Shown piece by piece: positions 1 to 10,240 of a stretch of DNA of 64,000 bases (positions are counted from its first letter, which is position 1; each line of letters starts with the position of its first letter). The notes under the pieces were generated by a model. It worked only from the letters and a program-made list of their open reading frames with translations, searched no databases and had not been told where the DNA came from. The position numbers and the translations under genes are program-made. Location: positions 1,488,001 through 1,552,000 of the forward strand of contig JAJUBI010000008.1 in the NCBI GenBank assembly GCA_022419385.1. Reading direction: 5' to 3'. Source of the DNA: Paraconiothyrium sp. Pb-2020. Taxonomy: Eukaryota; Ascomycota; Dothideomycetes; Pleosporales; Didymosphaeriaceae.

Positions 1-1175
1 GCGTGGACCCTAAATGGGTGGTCGATCTTGATTTCGAAAAGAAGGCGGAAGTTCCAGGCACCGAAGGCGTCCATGTCACGATGATATCAGCTAACCATTG
101 CCCCGGTAGCTCGCTGTTTCTATTTGAGAAGGAGATTGGCAAAGGAAAGAGCTCAAGGTTGCAGCGCGTGCTACATTGTGGCGACTTTAGAGCTTGCCAA
201 GCCCACCTTGAGCATCCACTGCTGAAACCCGACGTGCTCGATGCTGTGAGCGGGAAGAATAGGCAGCAGAAACTTGATGCCTGCTATCTTGACACTACGT
301 ACCTCAATCCGAAGTACGCTTTTCCACCGCAGCAACAGGTCATCCAAGCATGCGCAGATATGTGTGTGAGTTTGAGCAAAGAGAAAATTGACGAAAGCGA
401 CGGGTGGGAAAAGATGAAGAAAGAGCGCGCAGGTGAAGGTATGGTCAAGTTCATGCAAAAGGGTGCTGAGGCTGCTGAGGCCACAGTCGAATTTGACGGC
501 AATGAACCAACCTCAATGATTCCCACAAAGATCGGCGTGAATAAGCCACGAGGCAAGCTTCTCGTCGTAGTCGGAACTTACAGTATCGGCAAAGAGCGCA
601 TATGCATCGGTATCGCCAAAGCGCTCGGCAGCAAGATCTACGCCCCAGCCAGTAAGCAACGAATCTGCCGCGCTCTCGAAGACCCTGAGCTGGACGCCCT
701 CCTCACTTCCGATCCCCGCCAAGCACAAGTCCACATGACTCCGCTCTTTGAGATCCGCGCCGAAACCCTAGACGATTACCTCCGTGACTATAGTGACATT
801 TTTTGCCGCGCGGTCGGTTTCCGCCCCTCAGGATGGAACTACCGCCCACCCAAGAGCCGCTTCACGGAGTCTCCCTCCGTGCAAACCGTACTATATTCGC
901 AGAACTGGAAAAGCCAGTTTTCAATGCGTGATTTGACGCAGCAACGCGGTAGCACGAATCGCGCGAAGTGTTTCGGTGTTCCGTACAGTGAGCACAGCAG
1001 TTTCAGGGAGTTGACCATGTTCTGCTGCGCCCTGAGGATAGACAAAATCATTCCGACGGTGAACGTGGGGAGTGCGAAGAGTAGGGAAAAGATGAAGGGT
1101 TGGTGCGAGAAGTGGGCGATGGAGAAAAAGAAAAACGGGCTTTTTAAGCTGGGGGAAGGGGGCAGTGGGTGGTAA
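1..1175 (+). CDS. PSO2: DNA cross-link repair nuclease PSO2/SNM1, 3' part
   Basis: This is the C-terminal 390 codons of a metallo-beta-lactamase/beta-CASP nuclease; the gene runs off the left edge and is read in the frame starting at base 3. Members of the PSO2/SNM1 family are 5'-exonucleases that act in the nucleus on interstrand cross-links. Visible motifs are N-H-C-P-G near residue 31, H-C-G-D-F-R near 58 (metal-binding Asp), D-T-T-Y-L near 97, G-F-R-P-S-G-W near 270 and P-Y-S-E-H-S-S-F near 327, the last typical of the beta-CASP C motif. The protein ends Gly-Ser-Gly-Trp before TAA at 1173-1175. No intron is visible in this part. Family assignment is firm; the N-terminal zinc finger expected in this family is outside the window. 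Confidence 0.92.
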   Translation, partial: VDPKWVVDLDFEKKAEVPGTEGVHVTMISANHCPGSSLFLFEKEIGKGKSSRLQRVLHCGDFRACQAHLEHPLLKPDVLDAVSGKNRQQKLDACYLDTTYLNPKYAFPPQQQVIQACADMCVSLSKEKIDESDGWEKMKKERAGEGMVKFMQKGAEAAEATVEFDGNEPTSMIPTKIGVNKPRGKLLVVVGTYSIGKERICIGIAKALGSKIYAPASKQRICRALEDPELDALLTSDPRQAQVHMTPLFEIRAETLDDYLRDYSDIFCRAVGFRPSGWNYRPPKSRFTESPSVQTVLYSQNWKSQFSMRDLTQQRGSTNRAKCFGVPYSEHSSFRELTMFCCALRIDKIIPTVNVGSAKSREKMKGWCEKWAMEKKKNGLFKLGEGGSGW

Positions 1176-2732
1176 AGGTTCATGATGCAACAGTAAAACA
1201 ATCAAATATCTTTCCAACACCTTTTGGCAACCGTGCCGCATGGGATCACATTGCAACCAAAACATCAATCTGTGTCCGGATGCCCGCTCTCCCGCTACCG
1301 CAGCCGCTTCATTGTGTTATGACCTGTCAGACCCAGCATAGAATCCAGTCGTATCAATTCCAGTCCAAACAAGAGGTCTCAATCTCGAGCAGCTAATGTT
1401 CAGTCTGATTATTTGGCCGCCATGGGTGGGGGTAGCATCGGCTTCAGCAAACCTTAGCGATAGGGTCCAAACCCCCAATCTTCCCGTTTCCACTCACTGT
1501 GGGCCGCCTGTAAGAAGTCATATCCTGGACTTGACGAGACATCTTAGATACGAAAGACGCGACGTATCTTTACAATCGTGCGACGACGGAGGTAGATTTT
1601 ACGGCCCGTGGAAAATAATGAAGGGCTTCATTTAGTAAAGTACCTTTCGATTAGAGGTCAGCTTGTGAAGTCCATATATATCATTTGGGGAGACACCAAC
1701 AAAAACATTGAAGTTTGCGTAACGGAAAGCTTATTTCTGCATTCACCATTGCCGTGTATACGATCGTTCAAACGTCCCGCTACGATGATGGAACGAGCAT
1801 TTTGAGGTGTACCTGCGGAGGCAACTCCGTTGGCCAGACAGAGAGTCTGAAGGCCCGCATGAGAAGGTATGAGGGAGTAACAGAACCTCTCTCGAACTAT
1901 TCACGCTGCTCCCGTCGCCCACGTGCTCGCCTTCCATACTTGTTCGCTTACTCACTTGCAGTTAGCGCGCGGTCCGCGAAACCGCCAAGTGCGCTCCAGA
2001 CACTCTGTTACTCTTCACCTTCTTGGTATATATCCTGCACGGCGCCTGTACTCGCCCGTGACGGTGCTCCACGCTCCGCGATATACGGCGGTCCAAGATG
2101 TCGCGACTTCTCGCCGGCCTGCTCGTGCAGACTTCGTCTTTCAAAAGTAGCCAGCAAGCATTACTGTATATGTAACTTAAGCCAGGACAAGTTCATGTTC
2201 TTTCAGCCAAGGTACCATCACACTATTACGTGTTCGCATCCCTCCCAAGCGTTTCCGAAGACATGCTAAGCCTTTCTAACAGCTGACAACCGCTGTCCAA
2301 GTCGTCCTTCACGCTGCCCCAAGAGAAAAGCAGCCTGGGGACAAAACAGCTGGGCGTGCTGTGGGTTACGTGTGGTAACGTCTTGACGACTGCATCTATG
2401 ATTTTGCTTTGCGTGATTGGCGACAACGGCTATCCGGCAGTACGCTCAGGTGTAGGCCGTTACAGGGAGAGCTCGGCGTAGCTCTCGGCGCAGGACGTGT
2501 ACGTTCACCCCGTTTGGGATGCGACTTGGGCAGGAAGGATTCGAGAACAGAGCGAAGGAGGATATGTGGGTATATAAAAGGATATGCCTTAGGCGGAGCA
2601 GAACATCAGCCCGGCGCGCAAATCAACAGTTTCAAAACTTCGTTTTCTCTTCACTTTCGTTCGTTTCTCGATTCTTGCGACCGGTTCGCTGTTTTATCCA
2701 CGCACTTTTTCTACTCCCACTTCATCGCAGCT
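1176..2732. other. Intergenic, 1.56 kb
   Basis: It holds the 3' flank of the PSO2-like gene and the promoter of the secreted-protein gene at 2733. Several short open frames are present on both strands, but none shows a recognisable domain, a splice-supported extension or biased composition. The only element I can support is the TATA box near 2571. Confidence 0.6.
2571..2580 (+). promoter_or_regulatory. TATA box of the secreted repeat-protein gene
   Basis: A clean TATATAAAAG lies about 155 bp upstream of the ATG at 2733, followed by a C/T-rich leader, as is common in strongly or conditionally expressed fungal genes. Confidence 0.6.
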
Positions 2733-4114
2733 ATGAAGGTTTCTCACATTGGCGTAGCCATGTGGCTCATGACCGGGTCGCAGTATGCCAGCGCTGTACC
2801 TACTTCCGAGCTCCTCGATGTCTTGCAGAGCAGAGGACATCAGGATCTCAGTGCTAGAGACCTGTCTGCGCTTCTTCAAAGCCTTACCACTGGATTGGCT
2901 AGCGTTCAAGCGGCACAGGGAGCAACCGCGGGCCAGGGTCAAACTCAAGAGGCTGATGCGGCTTCAGCAGACGGCGCAAGCAGCGCAGACAGCGCAGACA
3001 GCGAGGCAGGTAATGTCGCTGAGGGAGGTCAAGCCGCTGAGGGAGGTCAAGCAGCAGAGGGTGGACAGGCCGCCGAAGGCGGAGAGGCAGCAGAGGGCGA
3101 GGCAGGAGAAGGCAGTAAGTCGACCCCATACCTCCTTACACCATCTCAAACTCATAAACCGCAGATGAACTCGAACTTCCTGGCACATTCGGCACAGCGG
3201 TCGCGCTCGAGGGCGGTGACATCAAGCAAGATGTACTATTCACCAAGAGCGTAAGCAATCCTCCCTCTTCTCATCCGATTTTCAATTCTGACATCCATCC
3301 AGACGGTCGGCTCCTTCGAGTTCGAATTCCAAAACGCCGCCGCAGACACCGTCACCGTGACGGAGAACAAAACTCCCGGAGCGGCACCAGCAGGGTTCGA
3401 ACTCCTCGAGACAAGTTCGTACCAAGTGGCACTGGCCACGAGCAAGGGTGCAGGCTTGACGCTGTCCAAGATAGACTTCATCTTCGACAGTGCTAGTAAG
3501 TAACATGTTCACGTGTATAGTAGAATGGTTGGTGTCTAACATGGCCACCAGGTGCCGGTCTCCAAGGCAAAGACGTCACGAAAGCACAGGTCGGAAAGCT
3601 CTGCGCTGATAGCGGGGCGTTCGTGATATCTGAGACGTTGGGAGAGCTGGAGTTTGAAGCTGAAGAGAATGAGGTTACGCTGAATCTGAATAAGAATGTC
3701 ACGGCGGAGGGAGAGTGGGGTAAGTGTTGTTTGGGCAATACTTTGAGAGTAATGCTAATGTTTGCAGGTATCTTCATCCCAGTTGCTAGTGAAGGGGCTG
3801 CTGCTGGTAACGGAACCATTGCTGGCGAGGAGGCCGCTGCAGGCAACGGAACTGCTGCTGGTGAAGCTGCTGCTGGGGGAGAGACCGCTAAAGAAGGCCA
3901 GTCTGCCAAAGAGGGTGCTGCTGCTGGCGAAGTCACCGAAGGCAAACAAGCCGCCGCCGGAGCAGGGGCAGTGACAGGAGAGACTTCTAAATTAGGGAAG
4001 TCTGCCAAAGAGGGCGCAACCGCTGCTGGAGGCGAAACCGCTGCCAGCGAAGAAGAGGCAGCCGGTAGCGGCCAAAAGCAGACGAAGGCTGCCGCCGTCG
4101 CTGAACACGAGTAA
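2733..4114 (+). CDS. Secreted low-complexity repeat protein, 5 exons
   Basis: Exons are 2733-3114, 3165-3250, 3303-3495, 3552-3719 and 3768-4114; phases close across all four introns to give 391 residues. The N terminus (M-K-V-S-H then a hydrophobic run ending Ala-Ser-Ala) looks like a signal peptide. A Glu-Gly-Gly-Gln-Ala-Ala repeat tract follows at about residues 95-127. The middle, about 128-276, is a non-repetitive beta-rich core without an obvious known domain: E-L-P-G-T-F-G-T-A-V-A-L-E-G-G-D early, F-E-F-E-F-Q, and a single Cys in K-L-C-A-D-S-G. The tail from about 277 is an Ala/Gly/Glu/Thr-rich degenerate repeat with A-A-A-G-N-G-T copies and possible N-glycosylation sites. No GPI signal is visible. 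It is probably extracellular or wall-associated; function unknown. Confidence 0.8.
3018..3113 (+). repeat. In-frame tandem repeat, 18-bp units
   Basis: About four to five copies of an 18-bp unit encode A-E-G-G-Q-A and variants. First and second copies are nearly identical at DNA level; later copies differ mostly at synonymous positions, and the last ones are degenerate. Such tracts are prone to length variation between strains. Confidence 0.75.
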
Positions 4115-4802
4115 AGACAACCACGCCTCCTGTTACCTCCCACAGGGAATCTCGGAAAGGAAAATGTTGTGGAAGTCGGGAAGATATTGCATGCATGTGT
4201 TGTGCACAGATGGAGTATGCACCTTGTGCGACTGTGCATGCGGGCCACTGGGGCGCTGACGCTCACAGAAACGTCGTGGCACATTGTGGGCTGAGCTCAC
4301 GCTATGCCGTCTCACCACACCTTTTTGCCCCGTGCTTCCCTCTTCTCGTTTGTTGACCCTATTGCCCGAGCCGCGCTCACAGACCTCTGCAATCTCGGGG
4401 ACATTTGGCTTGCAGAGCGACTTTGGAGTCTCTAGCATAACACGATCAGTTGAGCAGAGGTAAAGTGGAAAGTCACAATGGCAGAGCCGGGGAAGATATT
4501 TTACTTTGAAATCATGTATTATTATTAGTCGAGTGATCAGCTCAACAACTCGTACCGTGCTTTGCCTCGCGGCCGCCGGTCAGAGAAAAGATCTAGTAGT
4601 GAGTGACAATGGCTCTTGCCAATTTGCAGTCAGGTATCCCGCTGTAGTCGTAAACGATTGCCCGAGTTTTCGGTGCAAGTCCCATCTATCCCAATGCTCG
4701 TAAATTCGATTTTAAATCCATCAAACAAGACCCATGAAACGCCGTAGCAATGCTACAAGAAACTCCTTCGCTGAAAGATGACATCCCCGGTGGTATCGAC
4801 AT
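4115..4802. other. Intergenic between convergent genes
   Basis: This 688-bp stretch separates the 3' ends of the two secreted-protein genes. I see short unsupported open frames and nothing else. Confidence 0.6.
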
Positions 4803-5369
4803 TTACAAGAAGAGCATGGCGATGGCGGCGAAGGAGAGAGCGCCGAAGCTCATGCCGACGGTGCTGGCAGAACCGGGCTGGTCGGCGGGGTTGGTGGAGG
4901 AGGCAGAAGGCTGGCTGGGAGAGGTGGGGTTGGTGGTGCTGTTGCCAGAAGGAGTGGCACCGCCAGTGGGGGCAGCGAGAGATGCGGAGGTAGAGACAAC
5001 GGCGAAGGTAGTTGGCTGGGCGCTGGGAACGGCGCCCTCGCTGACGCAAAGTATGGATCCCTCCTGGACGGGGTTGGTGGCGATGAGAGCGGGCTTGTCG
5101 GCTGTGAACTCTTTGGATCCCTTGTTCTTGCCCTCGGCGTCAATGTAGGCCTGGCACGTGACTTTGCTCTTGTCAACGCCATCAGCGGAGACAATCTTCA
5201 GGCCGCAAACTGAGGGAAGACTGATGGCAACGAGCTTGTCAACCTCGACATCGAACTGGCTAAGTGATGTGGCGTTTTGCTGGGCGCAGGCCGTCTGCTC
5301 GAGCTTGACGGTGGCAGCGAAAGTGGTGGCGGCGAGAGCGGCGACAGTGGCGAAAGTGAAACCCTTCAT
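4803..5369 (-). CDS. Small GPI-anchored secreted protein with four cysteines
   Basis: Single exon, 188 residues. Residues 1-18 (M-K-G-F-T-F then an Ala-rich run to T-T-F-A) form a clear signal peptide. The domain at about 19-110 has four Cys (A-C-A-Q-Q, S-V-C-G-L, V-T-C-Q-A, I-L-C-V-S), enough for two disulfides. A Ser/Thr/Pro-rich stalk follows at about 115-165, then a small-residue site (G-S-A-S) and a hydrophobic tail ending A-M-L-F-L, the usual GPI-attachment layout. It is therefore likely linked to the plasma membrane or wall. I do not recognise the globular domain; composition resembles fungal cell-wall or effector-like small proteins, but no function can be assigned. Confidence 0.85.
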   Translation of the reverse strand: MKGFTFATVAALAATTFAATVKLEQTACAQQNATSLSQFDVEVDKLVAISLPSVCGLKIVSADGVDKSKVTCQAYIDAEGKNKGSKEFTADKPALIATNPVQEGSILCVSEGAVPSAQPTTFAVVSTSASLAAPTGGATPSGNSTTNPTSPSQPSASSTNPADQPGSASTVGMSFGALSFAAIAMLFL

Positions 5370-7853
5370 TTTGAATGTGTTGTGTGGGGTATTGGAGATG
5401 TGGTGTTGTGGTAGTGTTCCGAAAAAGGAAGTGTATGTGAGATGCGGACCTTAAAGAAGGAGCTGAGGATGTAGATGCAGAAGACTGGGCTAGAAGCAGA
5501 CAGCGAATGTTCTGAACTGAAGCGTGTGAAGCTGGAGTGAATGTGCTGATTGTTGTTGTGTGATGATGATGGTTAGCAGAGAAATTCGCAACCCTTATAT
5601 CCTCTTCCAACCACTGCACTCGCCGCAGAGCATGCCCCGAAATAGCAGCAGCAGGATTAGCGGCAGGTCTCCACAGCTCCACGGCTACGCCTTTCCCTTT
5701 CAGCGAGCCCGAATCGGGGCGCGAGCGTCGATGAAACAAAAGAGGTTGGCTTGCTAGGGGGCGCAAGCATCTTGGCGACCCAATCACGCGCCGGCCGTCA
5801 GCATACGGGCGCCGCAACCCCAGCCACGAAGAATGCTATTCCATGCTGTGCCCGAAGACTCATGCATGATCGGGAAGCAAACAGCAGTTGCCCTCGCGCG
5901 AAAGTGGCCAGAGAGTAAGCTTGTGCCTCCTATCCCCCTACCGTTGGAGCCGCAGTGAGGATCGCGCTTTATTGGGATGAGCGGCGCGGGCATACCTGGG
6001 CGTGTCAGATTGATCTGGTAGAATCCCATCCATTCATCCTTCGCAGCCTTACTGCAAACGTTCGTAGAGAGAGCAACCAGATGCCAACTGTGCCTCACGT
6101 GGCCCCACTGCTCAGTCGATATGTAGAGGATTACCCTATCCATCTCATTCAACCCAAACGTTAAAAATGAGCTGAACGTGGCACCAATCTCACGGGTCAT
6201 CCTGCCATGCAGAGACCCGGCCGGGGACACTTGCGGCTCTGGAGTACCCTGGTGCAGTTCACGGCTGCCTCTTTCGCAAAAGAGTGCGCTCCTACACTTC
6301 GTCATACAGACCGTGATTCACAGTCGATCGTTCCAATGCACGACCTGTTGAAACGTATACAGCGTCACACAACTCGAACTCCGTGCACATCGCGAGCACT
6401 CAATGACATCGTGGCCCCACGACAACACACCTTCTGCCGCAACGAGCATCCTTCGACTACTACCCAACAGCATGCATATGAGCCTCATCACAAAAAGACC
6501 CACCTCGGGCATCCTGACTGTGCACTCAAACAAGCATCGCCTACGCTGCCTTCTACGCCGCATGCACAGCCCTGCCGAGAGCGAGAAGCTTAGGGCCCCC
6601 AACCAGGAACGTCACAACTTAGGCGTCCCACTGTTAATGCTTGTCGCTTTTCGCAGCCATGGCCTTGTTAGACGGTCGTATACGCACGAAAGGCGGTGCA
6701 GATCTCGAAGGGCTACACGTTGCAGTTGCATCTACTTGTTACTGAAAACCTCTCCTTTGGCGGGGCTGTCTCATTGTGGAATGTCACTGTTGACCTGTCT
6801 GTTGAGGCAAGGCGACAGTGCTACCTGATGACACCGTTTGCTGACCATTGAACTTCTGCGCGAGACAATGCTAAAGCGGGAGGTCTTCTGCCCTGCTGAC
6901 TGCGGCTATAAAGTGCACGAATATCGGTATTCTGCCGCGTCTGATTGGTCGGCAGCATTGATCAATCTCATTCATGATATCTGATTGGCTGATTACGTTC
7001 CCCCAACTTTGGGTACGTTTTCACGTCAATTTCGTAGAGTGTTGTGCTGCGGTCTACTGCGCCGTAAACACCAATATTGAAGTAAAATTGACTTCTACGC
7101 GTCTCTGAGCAGTTTCACAGCAATCCATCTCAACGAATGAACAGTCGCCAAGCACCTGTCACTGCTTTCGACAGTTACCCGTTGTGGTAGAAAACCCATG
7201 TCGAAGCTTTCCCTAGGGTCTTGGGAAACTTGGAGCAGACCCTTTTTGTTGCTAATTTTGCTGCCGCGGCTTGGACCCTGGGTGGTGCGTGTTTGCGGCG
7301 TCATTGTCGGCAAAAACCCTCAGACACCCAGGGAGTCGCTTTTTTGTTGACATCGTAGACCTGTCTTTACACTGTACTGCAGGCACGGAAAAGCGCTGCG
7401 AAATGATGGGAAAGAGTGCCAGGTTCATCGATCGGTTGCACAATGATGACAACAACGGGTGCAACCGAGTGGCAACTTCGCTTTCTGCTCATAGCATCAC
7501 ATTACAAACAGAATAAGGAAATCTAGAAACTACAAGACACTCTCCTAATATATACGTGTACAAATAGTCATGTTGTAAATTAATTTTGCTACGCTATTGT
7601 TGTGTGTCGCAATAAAGGTGATGTTTGCTAAGTTCTTTTTTCACGGCTTTTCACTCCCCTGACAGTTAAGCATTCCACCAAGTGCACTTGCGAACAGCCA
7701 CTTGCGACTCCCCTTCAAAGTCGTTGTGAGAGAGAATAGGTACCGGTACGCGGAACCCGCATTCATCCACTTTTGTGATCCGCTCAGTCCTTCAAACCTC
7801 CGACGAGTCCGCCCATGGTGCTGCGCGCCTGTTCTACTACTTCGATATGTACC
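5370..7853. other. Longest gene-free stretch, 2.5 kb
   Basis: The right-hand part near 5370-5620 is the leader and promoter of the GPI-protein gene on the minus strand, with ATATAAGG on that strand at 5593-5600. Near 6905-6995 there is CTATAAAG followed by two ATTGG (reverse CCAAT) motifs, but no supported coding sequence near them. All open frames are short, lack domains and have no consistent splice partners. I see no repeat or tRNA. Confidence 0.5.
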
Positions 7854-8678
7854 TTATGTCTGAAATGAGACCCTCCTCCCGCTATCACCTTCATATCCAA
7901 ACTCCTTCTCATCTAGCCACAGCTGCATGTCTATAGCATGATCCCTGTGCCACTCATAACCATCCCTCCCAGTCCACGTCAGGAACCGGAACTTTAACTT
8001 GTACCACCTCAACGCACGATCCAACGTCAAAGGACCCTGACCAAGGAACACAAAGCCCTCTCGAACTTCGTCTTGCAAAGTCATGACGATGCCGGCGTTC
8101 TCGCCTGCGCCAAAGTCGATGTCTGGACGAGGCGGGGAGGAAGTTAGGGAGCGGATGTAGAGAACGTGACGGAAGGCGCCTTCCTTGTAGACATCTGCTA
8201 GTTTCCACTTCCTTGCGTTGGCGTCGTCGAAAGAAAACGTGTAGCGTAGACGCCGGACGAGGATTGAGGCGGATTTTTTGATCAGTTCGACATCTTGGAG
8301 GGTGGGAGTGGGTGCAAGCAGCGAAGTTATTTGTTCATTAGGCAAATCAATGGCTTCATCGCGCGGAATTGGAGGAGCTGTGTCACTGGAATCATAGACC
8401 AAATATTGAGGATATATAGGACTGGAATGATGGCTCCAAAGTAGAGGTGATGTGGCAGTGGGATTCTGAGTCTCTGCGTTCTCGAGATATTGACTCCATA
8501 CGTTATCGAGGGGTCTGTATGGACTTGATCCGATTTCGAAGTGTACAGAAGGGCCTTGTTCCGTGGGGAGGTTCGTAGATGGACTAGATTCCATTTCGAG
8601 GTGCGGCATGCTCTCGTGAGAGGTGTCTGACATAGTTTCCAAGTCGAGGATTGCACGTGCGAGGTTGTTGAGATCCAT
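7854..8678 (-). CDS. Hypothetical protein, 274 residues
   Basis: The frame is open further upstream, but the first ATG is at 8678 (M-D-L-N-N-L-A), so I start there. The N-terminal half is Ser/Pro/Thr-rich and contains two similar stretches of E-x-G/S-S-S-P type; the C-terminal half (about 120-274) looks globular, rich in Trp, Tyr, Arg and Leu, with R-A-L-R-W-Y-K-L-K-F and W-H-R-D-H motifs. I recognise no family. The gene appears unspliced, and the length of open frame plus the change in composition argue it is real, perhaps lineage-specific. Confidence 0.6.
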   Translation of the reverse strand: MDLNNLARAILDLETMSDTSHESMPHLEMESSPSTNLPTEQGPSVHFEIGSSPYRPLDNVWSQYLENAETQNPTATSPLLWSHHSSPIYPQYLVYDSSDTAPPIPRDEAIDLPNEQITSLLAPTPTLQDVELIKKSASILVRRLRYTFSFDDANARKWKLADVYKEGAFRHVLYIRSLTSSPPRPDIDFGAGENAGIVMTLQDEVREGFVFLGQGPLTLDRALRWYKLKFRFLTWTGRDGYEWHRDHAIDMQLWLDEKEFGYEGDSGRRVSFQT

Positions 8679-9134
8679 GCAAAGTATTGGCCTGAGTAAG
8701 TAAGACGTGGGGATTGCGCAGGAAACCTCCGATGGCGGGTATTTATCTTGTTGCTGCAGCAAATAATTGTAGGCAGAAGAATATCATTTCCGTGTGGGCT
8801 CAACCCATACTACAGCACGACACCAACCTTGGTACAATGAACGTACCTATGGTACAGATCCACAACAAGCCCTACAACGCCTGAAACCCATTCTCCTAGT
8901 AACCTAGTCTACCACAATGTTAAGAATGAAAATCCGATTGCACTAAGGTCTATCGCTCTTTAGCCGCTGTAGTCATGCCACCTTGCATGTCTACCGTCGC
9001 AACTTTTCAGAACTCAGGGACCTCCCTCAAAATTTTGGTACCCTGTGAAGTGCCAGGCTGATCATTACGATACTCAACCCTTTGACGCGAATTGTATTAT
9101 ACAACCACGAACTTCTCCGCTCTCTTACCACTCC
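8679..9134. other. Intergenic, 456 bp
   Basis: Promoter side of the hypothetical gene and 3' flank of ERG28. Nothing else supported. Confidence 0.55.
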
Positions 9135-9673
9135 TCAAGCCCCTACATACCACCCCCTCTGCACCACCATCCAGCCCAACCCCACGACGGTCACCCCGGA
9201 AGGCAGCAGTATATCCCGCATCTGCACGGTCTTCCACACCGCCATCTCGCTCACCAACAGCCAGATCACAGCAACATATGTCCCTAGCGCAAGATCGTAC
9301 CTAAAGGCGCGACATTTGTCAGTATGAAGTTCACAGAAAACGGCGGAGAGGAGCTTCATAGCAGTCATAACTGGCTGTCACTGTCTGAAGAAATTCAAAC
9401 TTATGACGCAGCATAGCCCGCTGTTCTAGACCCGGTCCTTACATACAGTGCTTTGTTACTAATGTCATATGCCGCCTGTGCCCGTATAGCACCCATGAGG
9501 ATGTTCACTACGCCGTAGATGTGTGCTAGAAGGGGCGTGTGGGGTGGGTGTCGGGGCCCGGAGAAGGGTTTGAGAGAGGTAGGAGGGGAGACGTAGCAGA
9601 TCACGCCGTGGATGGTTGCCATGATCGCGGTGAAGATGAGGAAGTAGGATAGAAAGCCATCTTGCTGTTTCAT
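9135..9673 (-). CDS. ERG28: ERG28-like ergosterol biosynthesis scaffold
   Basis: Two exons, 9447-9673 and 9135-9300, joined by a GTATGT...TAG intron, give 130 residues, the usual ERG28 size. Erg28 is an ER membrane protein that tethers the sterol C-4 demethylation enzymes (Erg25, Erg26, Erg27). Seen here are an N-terminal hydrophobic segment (G-F-L-S-Y-F-L-I-F), F-S-G-P about residue 38, the A-H-I-Y-G-V...R-A-Q-A-A-Y-D-I region corresponding to the family's R-T-F-G...R-L-Y-A-A-Y-x-I, and further hydrophobic segments with S-E-M-A-V-W-K-T. Splicing restores A-L-Y-D-L-A at the exon junction, as in homologues. The conserved Thr-Phe before Gly is replaced by Ile-Tyr, so it is somewhat divergent. 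Confidence 0.8.
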
Positions 9674-10240
9674 TATTTTGGGCTTGCGAAGGCTAAATGG
9701 AGAACGATGAAGGTTATCGAACTATGACGGCGGCAGAAATGGATGTCTGAGTACAATTGGGAGGGATGATCCCAAAAAGAGAAGTTCAGTAATATACGAT
9801 GTTGATACTGAATTGTGGTTTACACAATGGCATCGGAATCTTTCTCAAACATCGTTTTCCGAATATGCCGTAGAGGTCGTGCCGGTTGGAGAGCCGCTGT
9901 CCGCCTCCTTCATGCAAGCAATCCATTTCAGTAGTCGTACACGTCCGGTGCTTACATTACGGAAGAACTTGGATTTTACTGGACTTGAGTGTTATGGCAT
10001 GCCGTGCGAAAGACTGCGGGAGGTCTTGGTACGTGATGTTCTTCAAGGTAAGCTGTTTGTTCCATGCGACCTCGGTCTCATCGATTTTGCGGGGTAATTT
10101 CGCCGCGAACTGTCACATAAAGCTGCACGCAACGATCTTCTAGTATGGGCTCCACATTGATATATAGCAAGTTGCACGCCTTGAATTCATGTTGACACTA
10201 TAACAATATCCGATACCATCAATTTCAACCTGCAAAAATC
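9674..10240. other. Divergent intergenic region, ERG28 / dehydroshikimate dehydratase
   Basis: Shared upstream region of 567 bp. A TATA-like GATATATAG sits at about 10159-10167, some 75 bp before the ATG at 10241. No other element supported. Confidence 0.5.

Noticed and set aside
1715..2269. 184-codon plus-strand frame
   Set aside because: Cys/Ser/Arg-rich with no recognisable features, no TATA or leader before it, and interrupted in all plausible extensions.
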